In this document: piece by piece, positions 27,882 through 35,892 of the stretch | How positions within the stretch are numbered: position 1 is the first letter of the stretch | Layout of the letters: each line of letters opens with the position of its first letter | Assembly (NCBI GenBank): GCA_016124675.1 | Contig: WGNG01000012.1 | Location: forward strand, 1-64,000 | From: Alphaproteobacteria bacterium | Lineage (GTDB): Bacteria > Pseudomonadota > Alphaproteobacteria > Caulobacterales > Maricaulaceae | Direction of reading: 5' to 3' | Length of the DNA: 64,000 nucleotides | Notes under the pieces: generated by a model | What the model was told of the DNA's origin: nothing | Databases searched by the model: none | Seen by the model: the letters and a program-made list of their open reading frames with translations, nothing else | Translations under genes and position numbers: made by a program

Positions 27882-28597
27882 GCCATCGCCTCCTCCAGCG
27901 CGAACCGGCCCTCGAACAGGGCGCGGCCCATGATGGCGCCAGAAAGCCTCGCCGCCTTGAGCGCCCGCACATCCTCCAGCGAGGAAACGCCGCCAGACGC
28001 CTGCCAGGCAATGTCCGGGCGGGCGGCGATGAGATCGCGGTAAAGCCCGGTATTGGGCCCCGTCAGCATGCCGTCACGCGCCACATCGGTAACCAGCGCA
28101 TGGGTGAGCCCGGCGCGGCGGTAATCGGCCAGCAGCTCCGGCAATGTCCGCTCCGCGCGCTCGGTCCAGCCTTTGAGCGTGGGATACGCCGCCCCGCCCT
28201 CCATCTTCACGTCGAAGGCGGCGGCGATGCGCTCAGGACCAAACCGGGCGATCCAGCCGATCACCGTCTGCGGATCGCTCACCGCCAGGCTGCCCACCAC
28301 CACGCGAGACGCGCCGGCGCCCAGCAGCGCCTCTACATCCTCCGCCTTGCGCACACCGCCGCCGGTCTGGATGCGCAGGCCCGCCGACGCCACGGCAGCA
28401 ACCAGGCCGGTCTGGCGGCGCGTGCCATCACGCGCGCCCGATAGGTCAACCAGATGCAGCCAGTCGGCGCCGGCCGTGCGCCATGCCTGCGCCACTGCCA
28501 CCGGGTCCCCGCCATAATCAGTGACAGTGTTGAAATCGCCCTTGGCCAGGCGCACCACGCGCCCGTCCAGAACATCGATCGCGGGGTAGAGGATCAT
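27875..28597 (-). CDS. hisA: ProFAR isomerase
   Basis: A 240-residue TIM barrel paralogous to HisF, isomerising ProFAR to PRFAR. It has [19 protein letters not shown] with the catalytic Asp, [17 protein letters not shown] and [14 protein letters not shown]. The ATG at 28597 overlaps the hisH stop by four bases. Confidence 0.97.
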   Translation of the reverse strand: MILYPAIDVLDGRVVRLAKGDFNTVTDYGGDPVAVAQAWRTAGADWLHLVDLSGARDGTRRQTGLVAAVASAGLRIQTGGGVRKAEDVEALLGAGASRVVVGSLAVSDPQTVIGWIARFGPERIAAAFDVKMEGGAAYPTLKGWTERAERTLPELLADYRRAGLTHALVTDVARDGMLTGPNTGLYRDLIAARPDIAWQASGGVSSLEDVRALKAARLSGAIMGRALFEGRFALEEAMAC

Positions 28598-29190
28598 TGT
28601 TTCGCCCTCACGAAATTGCGCAGGATCTGCGCCCCGACAGCGCCCGAGCGCTCGGGATGGAACTGGCAGCCGGCAATATGGCCGTTGCGAACTATGGCGG
28701 TGACCGGTCCGCCATAGCGTGTACGCACGCTCGTATGCGGGCCCTGCGGAACATGGAAACCGTGCACGAAATAGGCATGCGCCCCCTCGGCCACGCCGGC
28801 CATCAGCGGCTCCTCGCGCACCGTCTCCAGCGTGTTCCAGCCCATATGCGGCCACGGCCCGTCTGCACCCGGGTCCAGACGCACCACCCGGCCCGGGATC
28901 AGGCCCAGCCCGGCGCAATCGCTTTCATCTGAATGCTCGAACAAGAGCTGCATGCCCAGACAGACCCCCAGCACAGGCCGGGTCTCGCGCCGAAGGGCAT
29001 CGGCCCATCCCGAGGCGTCAAGCCGCGCCATCGCGGGACCTGCTGCGCCCACACCGGGCAGGATCAGGCGTGTTGCGCCCTCTGCCTGCCGAGGTTCGCC
29101 GGCCAGCACAGGCTCCACGCCCAGCCGTTCCAGCGCAAAGCGCACAGAGGCGATGTTCGCTGTGGAGGTGTCGATGATGGCGAGCGTCAT
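28594..29190 (-). CDS. hisH: Imidazole glycerol phosphate synthase, glutamine amidotransferase subunit
   Basis: A 198-residue class I amidotransferase supplying ammonia to HisF. The nucleophile is in PVLGVCLGMQLLF, and the catalytic His/Glu are in CQFHPERSG. LILPGVGA forms the oxyanion region. Its ATG follows the hisB stop with no intervening base. Confidence 0.97.
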   Translation of the reverse strand: MTLAIIDTSTANIASVRFALERLGVEPVLAGEPRQAEGATRLILPGVGAAGPAMARLDASGWADALRRETRPVLGVCLGMQLLFEHSDESDCAGLGLIPGRVVRLDPGADGPWPHMGWNTLETVREEPLMAGVAEGAHAYFVHGFHVPQGPHTSVRTRYGGPVTAIVRNGHIAGCQFHPERSGAVGAQILRNFVRAKQ

Positions 29191-30333
29191 CTAGAGCACG
29201 CCCTTGGTGGACGGCAGCGCGTCGCCCTCGATCCGCGCCGCCATGCGCAGCGCCCGTCCGAAGGCCTTGAAACAGGATTCTATCATATGGTGCGCGTTCT
29301 CGCCGTCCACCGAGACATGGATCGCGGCCTTCATGGATTCGGCCAGCGAGCGGAAGGCGTGGGCGCACATCTCCACCGGAAAATCGCTGACCCGCTCGCC
29401 GGGAATGATGCCGTCAAAGCGGGCAAACGGCCGGCCCGACAGATCGATCCACACCCCGGCGCGCGTCTCGTCCATCGGCGTCTCGAACCCGAAGCGCGCA
29501 ATGCCGCGCTTGTCGCCCAGCGCTGCGCGCAAGGCCTCGCCCAGCGCCAGGCACACATCCTCTATGGTGTGGTGGGCGTCCACCTCCACATCGCCTTCGC
29601 ACCTCACCGCAAGGCCGATGCCGCCATGGCGCGCGATCTGCTCAAGCATGTGGTCGAAGAACTTCACGCCCGTGTCGACACGCGCGCCCTCGCCGTCGAG
29701 ATCGACGCTGAGCGCAATATCGGTCTCCTTGGTGGTGCGGCGCACGCTGGCGCGCCGCCCCGACGCATTCGCGCCCAGATGCTTCGCCAGCGCGCGCGCT
29801 GTGGCGGCGTCGGGGATGGTCAGCGTGCCGTCCGGCGCGCAGGTCAGCGCCAGCGCGGCGGCCCTGGCGGGGTCGATGCGCAGACCCTCGGCAGACGGCG
29901 CGCCATCAATCAGACCGGCAAGACCGGTGAGGATGCGTTCGCGTTCAGCCCGATCAGCGCGCGCCGCCGCCCGGGCTGCCGGGCGAAGGGCGTCGAGCCC
30001 TGCCTCAATAAGCACCTGAGGCGGCGGGCTGAGTTTCGTCGAAAGAGCCGCAGCCGCCTGAGCCTCCGCCAGTATGATCGCCGTGACCGGCGCCCGGTCC
30101 GGACCCAGCCGGATCAGGGTCGGCGCGCCGATGGCGACGCCCAGTTGCGACACATCCAGACGAAGGGCCGCCGCCAGACCGGGATCCGCGCGCAGCGCAT
30201 CGTCAGGCGACACCGCCAGCACGATCCGGCCCGCCGGAACCGACACAAGCCCGGCCAGCTGTGCCTTCAGCGCTGCTTCAGCATTTGCCTGTTTGTCATT
30301 GATTGATTGAGATAAATCCAGCCAGACAGTCAT
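29191..30333 (-). CDS. hisB: Imidazoleglycerol-phosphate dehydratase with an N-terminal decayed-HisC-like domain
   Basis: A 380-residue protein. Residues about 195-380 are a complete IGP dehydratase with DTGVKFFDHMLEQIARHGG, VDAHHTIEDVCLALGEAL, FPVEMCAHAF and ENAHHMIESCFKAFGRAL. Residues 1-190 are not the HAD phosphatase of bifunctional HisB, since no DxD motif is present. They follow HisC end pieces: VWLDLSQS at the start, AALKAQLAGLVSVPAGRIVL-x6-DDAL, then DRAERERILTGLAGL near 127-141. The middle with the PLP lysine is missing. The ATG overlaps the hisD stop, so the fusion start is firm. The HisC origin is my inference. Confidence 0.88.
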   Translation of the reverse strand: MTVWLDLSQSINDKQANAEAALKAQLAGLVSVPAGRIVLAVSPDDALRADPGLAAALRLDVSQLGVAIGAPTLIRLGPDRAPVTAIILAEAQAAAALSTKLSPPPQVLIEAGLDALRPAARAAARADRAERERILTGLAGLIDGAPSAEGLRIDPARAAALALTCAPDGTLTIPDAATARALAKHLGANASGRRASVRRTTKETDIALSVDLDGEGARVDTGVKFFDHMLEQIARHGGIGLAVRCEGDVEVDAHHTIEDVCLALGEALRAALGDKRGIARFGFETPMDETRAGVWIDLSGRPFARFDGIIPGERVSDFPVEMCAHAFRSLAESMKAAIHVSVDGENAHHMIESCFKAFGRALRMAARIEGDALPSTKGVL

Positions 30334-31628
30334 GATGCGCGCTCCCTGCGGATGGCCATGGCCAGCCGGTGGGCGTCCAGCCCTTCCAGCGCCGCCAGCC
30401 GCTCCACCGTCGGCGCGATGGCTTGCGCGCCCGAGCGGTCCATCTCGAGGAGGGTCGTGGTCTTCTGAAACATCTCCACCGTTACGCCGCCATAGGCGCG
30501 CGCCGCGCCCGACGTCGGCAGGGCGTGATTGGGGCCGGCGGCGTAGTCCCCCGCCGCTTCGGGCGTCCAGGCGCCGATGAAGATCGACCCGGCATGGCGC
30601 ACCTTGCCGGCCAGCGCGCGCGGATCGCGGGTCTGCACGATCAGGTGCTCGCTGGCATAGGCGTTGGCGACCTCTGCGGCCTCTGCCTCGCCCGACACGA
30701 TCACCGCCCGTGACGCGGCGAGCGCCATGCGCGCGGCGCCGGCGCGCGGCAGCCGCTCCAGCCAGCGCGCAATCGACGCCTCTACCTGATCGACAAAGGG
30801 GTCGGACCACGCCACCAGCACCACCTGCGCCAGCCGGTCATGCTCGGCCTGGCTCAAGAGATCGATGGCCACGAAGTCGGGATCGGCCTCATCATCGGCG
30901 ATCACCATCACCTCGCTGGGACCGGCGGGCAGGTCTGTGGCCGCGCCGCCGGATGTTTGCGCCAGCAGCGCCTTGGCCGCCGCCACATAGGCGTTGCCCG
31001 GCCCGAAAATCCTGTCGGCCTTTGGCAATCCCGCCAGCCCATAGCCCAGCGCCGCCACCCCGTGGGCGCCGCCAATGGCGTACACTTCATCAAGGCCCAG
31101 AAGACGCGCGGCGGCCAGAATGACCGGCTCAACTCCCTGGCCCTTGTGCGGCGGGACGATCACGGCGATACGCGGCACGCCCGCGAGCTTTGCAGGGACC
31201 GCGAGCATGATCAGGGTGGAGACCAGAGGCGCGGTGCCGGCGGGCACGTAAAGCCCCGCGACATCGATGGGCGTGGCGCGCCGCTCGGCGTGCACGCCGG
31301 GCCAGGTTTCAATGCGGATGGGCCGGTAGCCCTGTTGCTCATGGAAGACATGCACCGCGCGCGCGGCATTGACGATCGCGTCCGCGTCCTCGAGCGGCAG
31401 CGCCGCCGCAGCAGCATCCAGCTCCGCCGCAGGAACACGAAACCCCTCTGCCGGCGCCCACTCGTCAAAGCGCTGCGCATAATCGCGCACCGCCGCATCG
31501 CCATGCGCGCGCACCTCGGCGAGGATGGCGCGCGCCGTCTCCATCGCGTCAGAGCCAGCCGACGGCCGCTCCATGAGCAAGGCGCGCTCGCGCGCGTCCA
31601 TCAGGCGCCAGTGTGATCGCAGCAGCAT
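30330..31628 (-). CDS. hisD: Histidinol dehydrogenase
   Basis: A 432-residue zinc enzyme oxidising histidinol to histidine in two NAD steps. Signatures are GLYVPAGTAPLVSTLIMLAVPA, IFGPGNAYVAAAKALL, DLPAGPSEVMVIAD, LLSQAEHD and ALPTSGAAR. Its ATG is one base past the hisG stop, and it overlaps hisB by four bases. Confidence 0.97.
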   Translation of the reverse strand: MLLRSHWRLMDARERALLMERPSAGSDAMETARAILAEVRAHGDAAVRDYAQRFDEWAPAEGFRVPAAELDAAAAALPLEDADAIVNAARAVHVFHEQQGYRPIRIETWPGVHAERRATPIDVAGLYVPAGTAPLVSTLIMLAVPAKLAGVPRIAVIVPPHKGQGVEPVILAAARLLGLDEVYAIGGAHGVAALGYGLAGLPKADRIFGPGNAYVAAAKALLAQTSGGAATDLPAGPSEVMVIADDEADPDFVAIDLLSQAEHDRLAQVVLVAWSDPFVDQVEASIARWLERLPRAGAARMALAASRAVIVSGEAEAAEVANAYASEHLIVQTRDPRALAGKVRHAGSIFIGAWTPEAAGDYAAGPNHALPTSGAARAYGGVTVEMFQKTTTLLEMDRSGAQAIAPTVERLAALEGLDAHRLAMAIRRERAS

Positions 31629-31629
31629 G

Positions 31630-32514
31630 TCAGGCCATCATCTTTTCAATGGGCATTACCAGAATGGAGCGCGCGCCGGCGGCCTTGAGCCGCTCCAGCG
31701 TCGTCCAGAACACCTCTTCGGTGCACACGGCGTGGACGGCCACCACATCATCGCGTCCCACCACCGCCGCCACGGTGGGCGCATCTGCGCCCGGCAGTAC
31801 GGCGCGGACCTCGTCGAGCCGGTCGCGCGGAGCGTTGAGCAGGATGTATTTGGTCTGGCGCGAGGCGATGACGCCCTTGAACCGCTCGATCAGCAGGTTG
31901 GCGAGGTCGCCCAGCGCCGGCGTGCGCGGCTTGGGCCGGCGGATCAGCACTGCTTCACTGTCCAGAATCGTCTCGAAGGCGGCAAGTCCATTGGCCTCCA
32001 GCGTTGCGCCCGAAGACACCAGATCGCAGATCGCGTCCGCCACACCCATGCGCGGCGCCACTTCCACGCTGCCGCCCATCTCCACGATGTCGGCGCTGAC
32101 CCCGCGGCTGGCGAGGAATTGCGCTGTCAGTCCGGGATAGCTGGTCGCCACCGCCTTGCCGTCCAGATCGGCGAGCGCGCCGATGGTCCCGCCCTTGGGC
32201 GAGGCTAGCTTCAGCGAGCAGCGCGCAAAACCCAGCTTCAGCGCCACCTCCAGACCTTTCAGGCGCGCATGACGCGCCTGGGCTTCATAGAGGACGTTCT
32301 CGCCCACAATCCCGTAATCGCAGGCGCCGGACGCGACGAAGCTCGGGATATCGTCGTCGCGGATGAGCATCAGATCGAGCGGCAAATTCTCCGCCCGGCG
32401 CAGCAGCTCGTCGCGCCCGTAAGCGAGCTTGACACCGGCCTTGGCCAGCAGCTCGAACCCGCCCTCGGCCAGGCGCCCTTTCTTTTGCACGGCAATGATG
32501 AGGCGCTCGGTCAT
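31630..32514 (-). CDS. hisG: ATP phosphoribosyltransferase, long form
   Basis: A 294-residue first enzyme of histidine synthesis. QKKGRLAEGGFELL, YGIVGENVLYE, RCSLKLASPKG and EMGGSVEVAPRMGVADAICDLVSSGATL are typical. The extra 80 C-terminal residues form the ACT-like domain for histidine feedback inhibition, so no HisZ partner is required. Many alphaproteobacteria use short HisG plus HisZ, making the long form notable here. The ATG overlaps the preceding trpR-like gene by four bases. Confidence 0.95.
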   Translation of the reverse strand: MTERLIIAVQKKGRLAEGGFELLAKAGVKLAYGRDELLRRAENLPLDLMLIRDDDIPSFVASGACDYGIVGENVLYEAQARHARLKGLEVALKLGFARCSLKLASPKGGTIGALADLDGKAVATSYPGLTAQFLASRGVSADIVEMGGSVEVAPRMGVADAICDLVSSGATLEANGLAAFETILDSEAVLIRRPKPRTPALGDLANLLIERFKGVIASRQTKYILLNAPRDRLDEVRAVLPGADAPTVAAVVGRDDVVAVHAVCTEEVFWTTLERLKAAGARSILVMPIEKMMA

Positions 32515-32831
32515 GCTCGGGTCTCCCGGGTTCGGTCCAGCACCAGCCGGTACCCCTGATGATCTTCCTGGGTCAGAAAACGCGCGACGCGCGTGACCGT
32601 CGTCGTGCTGACGCCCGTCTCGGCGCTGATGTCGCGATAGGATTTGGCGCCCTCGTCCAGCATGCGCGCCACGCGCCAGCGCTCGGCCAGCGCCTGCATC
32701 TCGCCCGGCGTGGTGAGATCGCGCAGGAAGCGGCGCATTTCGTCTGCGGTCCTGAGCGTGAGCAGCGCGGCGCACAAGGCGTCGACATCTGTCGCCCCGC
32801 CCGCCCGCACGGGTGCTCCTGAACTCGTCAT
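32511..32831 (-). CDS. YerC/YecD-family TrpR-like regulator
   Basis: A 106-residue helical protein of the Trp-repressor superfamily. LTTPGEMQALAERWRVARML is the TrpR/YerC core, and YRDISAETGVSTTTVTRVARFL is the helix-turn-helix. It is the first gene of the his operon, overlaps hisG by four bases, and GGAGG five bases before the ATG at 32831 sets the start. Xanthomonads carry a similar gene at the head of their his operons. A histidine-responsive repressor role is inferred from the palindrome on its promoter. Confidence 0.85.
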   Translation of the reverse strand: MTSSGAPVRAGGATDVDALCAALLTLRTADEMRRFLRDLTTPGEMQALAERWRVARMLDEGAKSYRDISAETGVSTTTVTRVARFLTQEDHQGYRLVLDRTRETRA

Positions 32832-32857
32832 ATCCGCCTCCAACATCGCAGCGAGGC

Positions 32858-32886
32858 GTTATAGCGTGTTATTGTGCTAATACAAT
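32858..32886 (-). promoter_or_regulatory. Candidate his operon promoter with palindromic operator
   Basis: On the minus strand TTGTAT (-35, 32880-32885) and TATAAC (-10, 32858-32863) are spaced by 16 bases. The dyad ATTGTGCTAATACAAT (32871-32886, ATTGT/ACAAT arms) covers the -35. The start codon is only 27 bases beyond the -10, so there is no room for a His-rich leader peptide or attenuator. Repression at this dyad, perhaps by the TrpR-like product, is the likely control. Confidence 0.55.
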
Positions 32887-32900
32887 AGAGTGGCTGCGGT

Positions 32901-34091
32901 TCATGTCCGCCCGGCGGTTTCGGTCGGCCCGGACGGGCGCGGCGGCGGGTCGTCACGCCCGTCCCATTCAGCTTCCTGGGCGGGCTCCATGGGCAGGGTC
33001 GTGAACCCGGACAGGTCTGACAAATCGTGGCTGTCGCGGGTGATCTCCACCCGGCTCAGCGCATAGGCCCGGATCAGGCGGGCCACCGAATGCAGGGCGT
33101 GAATGTGGACGCGCTCATAGCCGTGGGACGCATCTATCCCGAACGTCACCAGCGCCGTGCGCACATCCGCGCCCGCCTCGATCGCGCTGGCGCTGTCGGA
33201 ACGGTAATAGCGGAATACATCGCGCTGATGCTCGATCCCTTGCTCCCGGCACAGGCGCAATAATTTCTGGGTCAGATGAAAATCGAAAGGTCCGGTCTGG
33301 TCGGCCATGGAGATGGTGACCCCGAACTCACGGCTGTTCTGCCCCGGCGCGGTCGTCCCGTTATCAATGGTCACCATCGACGCGATGTCGGGCGACAGGA
33401 TCGAGCTGGCGCCATGGCCGATCTCCTCTGTGATGGTGAAGAGGAAATACGTGTCCACCGCCAGTGTTTCGTCGCCCTCCATGATCGCCTTGATGGCCGC
33501 GAGCATGGCCGCCACCCCCGCCTTGTCGTCGAGATGGCGCGAGACGATGAAGCCGTTGTCGAGAAATTCCGGCTGCGGATCGACGGCGACGATATCGCCG
33601 ATATTGAAGCCGATCGCTTCGAGATCCGCACGATTGGCGGCCACCACGTCGGGTCGCAGCTCAACCTGCGCCCAGGACACGGGCTGGGAATCGACTTCCT
33701 TACTGAAGGTATGACCCGACGCCTTGAGCGGCAGAATGGACCCGCGAAACGCGCCATGTTCGGCGGTGAACACCGTGCAGCGCGCCCCTTCGGCGAAGCG
33801 CGATGACCAGTGGCCGATGGGCACGACCTCCATGCGGCCATTGTCCTTGATGAACTTGATCTGGGCGCCCAGCGTGTCGAGATGGCTGACGATGGCGCGC
33901 GCCGGCTTGCGCCGTCCCCCCTGGAGGCGCGCGCGGATGGCGCCGCGACGTGTAATCTCGAAGGGCGCGCCCAACGCGTTGAGCTCTTCACAGCACACCC
34001 GCGTCACAGCGTCGGTATAGCCGGACGGGCTTGGCGTATTGAGCAGGCGGGCCAGGCACGCCTTGAGATAAGCGTCGTCAGTGACAGGCAT
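32901..34091 (-). CDS. NAGGN-system M42-family aminopeptidase-like protein
   Basis: A 396-residue member of the M42 metallopeptidase family. Metal-binding positions appear in VSHLDTLGA, SRHLDDKAGVAAML, TITEEIGHG and SDSASAIEAGADV, and ASHGYERVHIHAL is near the end. It is the third gene of the osmoprotectant N-acetylglutaminylglutamine amide operon, 12 bases after ngg. Its precise role, perhaps turnover or processing of NAGGN, is not established. Confidence 0.9.
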   Translation of the reverse strand: MPVTDDAYLKACLARLLNTPSPSGYTDAVTRVCCEELNALGAPFEITRRGAIRARLQGGRRKPARAIVSHLDTLGAQIKFIKDNGRMEVVPIGHWSSRFAEGARCTVFTAEHGAFRGSILPLKASGHTFSKEVDSQPVSWAQVELRPDVVAANRADLEAIGFNIGDIVAVDPQPEFLDNGFIVSRHLDDKAGVAAMLAAIKAIMEGDETLAVDTYFLFTITEEIGHGASSILSPDIASMVTIDNGTTAPGQNSREFGVTISMADQTGPFDFHLTQKLLRLCREQGIEHQRDVFRYYRSDSASAIEAGADVRTALVTFGIDASHGYERVHIHALHSVARLIRAYALSRVEITRDSHDLSDLSGFTTLPMEPAQEAEWDGRDDPPPRPSGPTETAGRT

Positions 34092-34103
34092 GGGCCGGCA
34101 TCC

Positions 34104-35873
34104 TCAAGTCTTGCGCGAGGCGGAGAGCGGAAACAAAAGATCGATAAAGCGCTCGGCGGTCGGTTGCGGCTCGTGATTGGCCAGGCCCGGACGCTCATTG
34201 GCCTCGATGAAGACATGGCCGGGCTGATCGGGCGCCGTCACGATGAAATCCACGCCGACCACCGGGATTTCGATCGCCCGCGCGGCCGCCAGGGCGCTGC
34301 GCGCGATGGCCGGATGCAGCCCATCGGTGACGTCATGCAGCGACCCGCCCGTGTGAAGGTTGGCAGTCCGGCGGACCTGGATGATGTCACCGGCCTTGGG
34401 AATATCGTCGAGGCTATAGCCGGCGCGCGCCAGATTGCGCTCGGTCTCGCTATCGAGCGGCACTTTGGACTCGCCCCCTGTGGCCGCCGCGCGGCGGCGT
34501 GACAGGGCTTCGATCAGCTGGCGCGCGGTTTTGGCGCCATCGCCGCGAATCTCGGGCGGCTTGCGCAAGGCGGCGGCCACGACCGCGTCATTGATGACCA
34601 GCACGCGCAGATCTTCGCCGCTGACGCACTGCTCGATCAGCACGGCGCCGCCAAGGGCGCGGGCGTCCTGGAACGCGGCGCGCAGGTCCTCAGGCGTTTC
34701 AATGCCAACCGACACGCCCCGCCCCTGCTCGCCGCGCGCCGGCTTCACCACGACGGAGCCGTGCTTTTCCAGAAAGGCCTCAGCCTCGGACAGATCGGTG
34801 GTATTGGCAGGCAGGCTCATTTGTTCGGGCGTCGGCACGCCAGCCTCAAGCATCAGCCGGCGGGTAACCGATTTGTCGTCGCAGCGGCTCATGGCGACGG
34901 CGTGGGTAAGTTCACTCAAGGACTCCCGGCACACCACGCAGCGCCCGCCATGGGTGAGCTTGAAGAACCCGCCCTCGGCGTCGAGCACCTCCACGCCAAT
35001 CCCGCGCCGGCGCGCCTCATCCACGATGATGCGCGCATAGGGGTTCAAACCCTGCTCGGGCACGGGCGCGATGAAGAGCTTTTCATTGATCGTGTTCTTG
35101 CGCTTCAGGGTGAAGTATGGCGCACGCCGGAAGCCGAGCTTCTCATACAGTGCGATGGCCGATGAATTGTCGTGCAGGACCGACAAGTCCATGAACCCGC
35201 AGCCGCGCGCCAGAAACAGTTCGGCGAGGCGGCGCACCAGCGCTTCGCCAATGCCGGCGTGGGGCGCGCGCGCATCCACGGCCAGGCACCATAGCGAGCT
35301 GCCGCGCTCGGGATCGGCGAAGGCGCGCCCGTGGTCGATGCCGGTCACGGCGCCGAGCACCTCGCCCGTGGCGTTATCCTCGGCGACAAGGAAGGTCTGG
35401 CTGCGGCTGTCACGCTGGCGCCAGAAGAAATCGGGCTCCACCGGCACCATGCCGCGCCCGGCATAGATGATATTGACCGCCCGCGCGTCCGCCTCCGAGC
35501 ACAGCCGGCGCACGAAGAAGCCCTTCGGCCGGCGGCGCGAGGCCCGGTAGGTGGACAGGTCCAGCCGATAGGTATGGGACGGGTCCAGGAAGACTTCCTG
35601 GGGCGCCGCAGCCATGGCGACATGGGGATCGCGAATGTAGACAGCAATATCGCGCTTGCCGCTTTCCTCCTCGCGCAAGGCGTTGATCACCGGCTGTGCG
35701 CCGTCGAACGTCTGCGCAAAGATGAGCCGGCCCCAGCCGGCGTCCACCACGGCGTCGGGCGCCGCCCGACTGCGGTCCTGACCGCTGATGGGCTGCTTCA
35801 GCCCGTGCTCGCGCATCCGCTTCAGCCGGTAGCTCAGCGCGCCGCGCGGACCTTCAACATTGCGTGCGGTCAT
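34104..35873 (-). CDS. ngg: N-acetylglutaminylglutamine synthetase
   Basis: A 589-residue two-domain enzyme. The N-terminal half has a GNAT acetyltransferase domain (LWCLAVDARAPHAGIGEALV, NSSAIALYEKLGF). The C-terminal half is an ATP-grasp ligase (VVKPARGEQGRGVSVGI, FIEANERPGL). It joins two glutamines and acetylates them to make the NAGGN precursor of salt-stressed rhizobia and pseudomonads. The ATG at 35873 is 19 bases past asnO. Confidence 0.92.
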   Translation of the reverse strand: MTARNVEGPRGALSYRLKRMREHGLKQPISGQDRSRAAPDAVVDAGWGRLIFAQTFDGAQPVINALREEESGKRDIAVYIRDPHVAMAAAPQEVFLDPSHTYRLDLSTYRASRRRPKGFFVRRLCSEADARAVNIIYAGRGMVPVEPDFFWRQRDSRSQTFLVAEDNATGEVLGAVTGIDHGRAFADPERGSSLWCLAVDARAPHAGIGEALVRRLAELFLARGCGFMDLSVLHDNSSAIALYEKLGFRRAPYFTLKRKNTINEKLFIAPVPEQGLNPYARIIVDEARRRGIGVEVLDAEGGFFKLTHGGRCVVCRESLSELTHAVAMSRCDDKSVTRRLMLEAGVPTPEQMSLPANTTDLSEAEAFLEKHGSVVVKPARGEQGRGVSVGIETPEDLRAAFQDARALGGAVLIEQCVSGEDLRVLVINDAVVAAALRKPPEIRGDGAKTARQLIEALSRRRAAATGGESKVPLDSETERNLARAGYSLDDIPKAGDIIQVRRTANLHTGGSLHDVTDGLHPAIARSALAAARAIEIPVVGVDFIVTAPDQPGHVFIEANERPGLANHEPQPTAERFIDLLFPLSASRKT

Positions 35874-35892
35874 GCGCCGTCCTTTCCCGGGA

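Noticed and set aside
29764-30333. HisB N-terminal region as the usual HAD histidinol-phosphate phosphatase domain
   Set aside because: No DxDGT or other HAD motifs are present. The HisC-like reading fits better.
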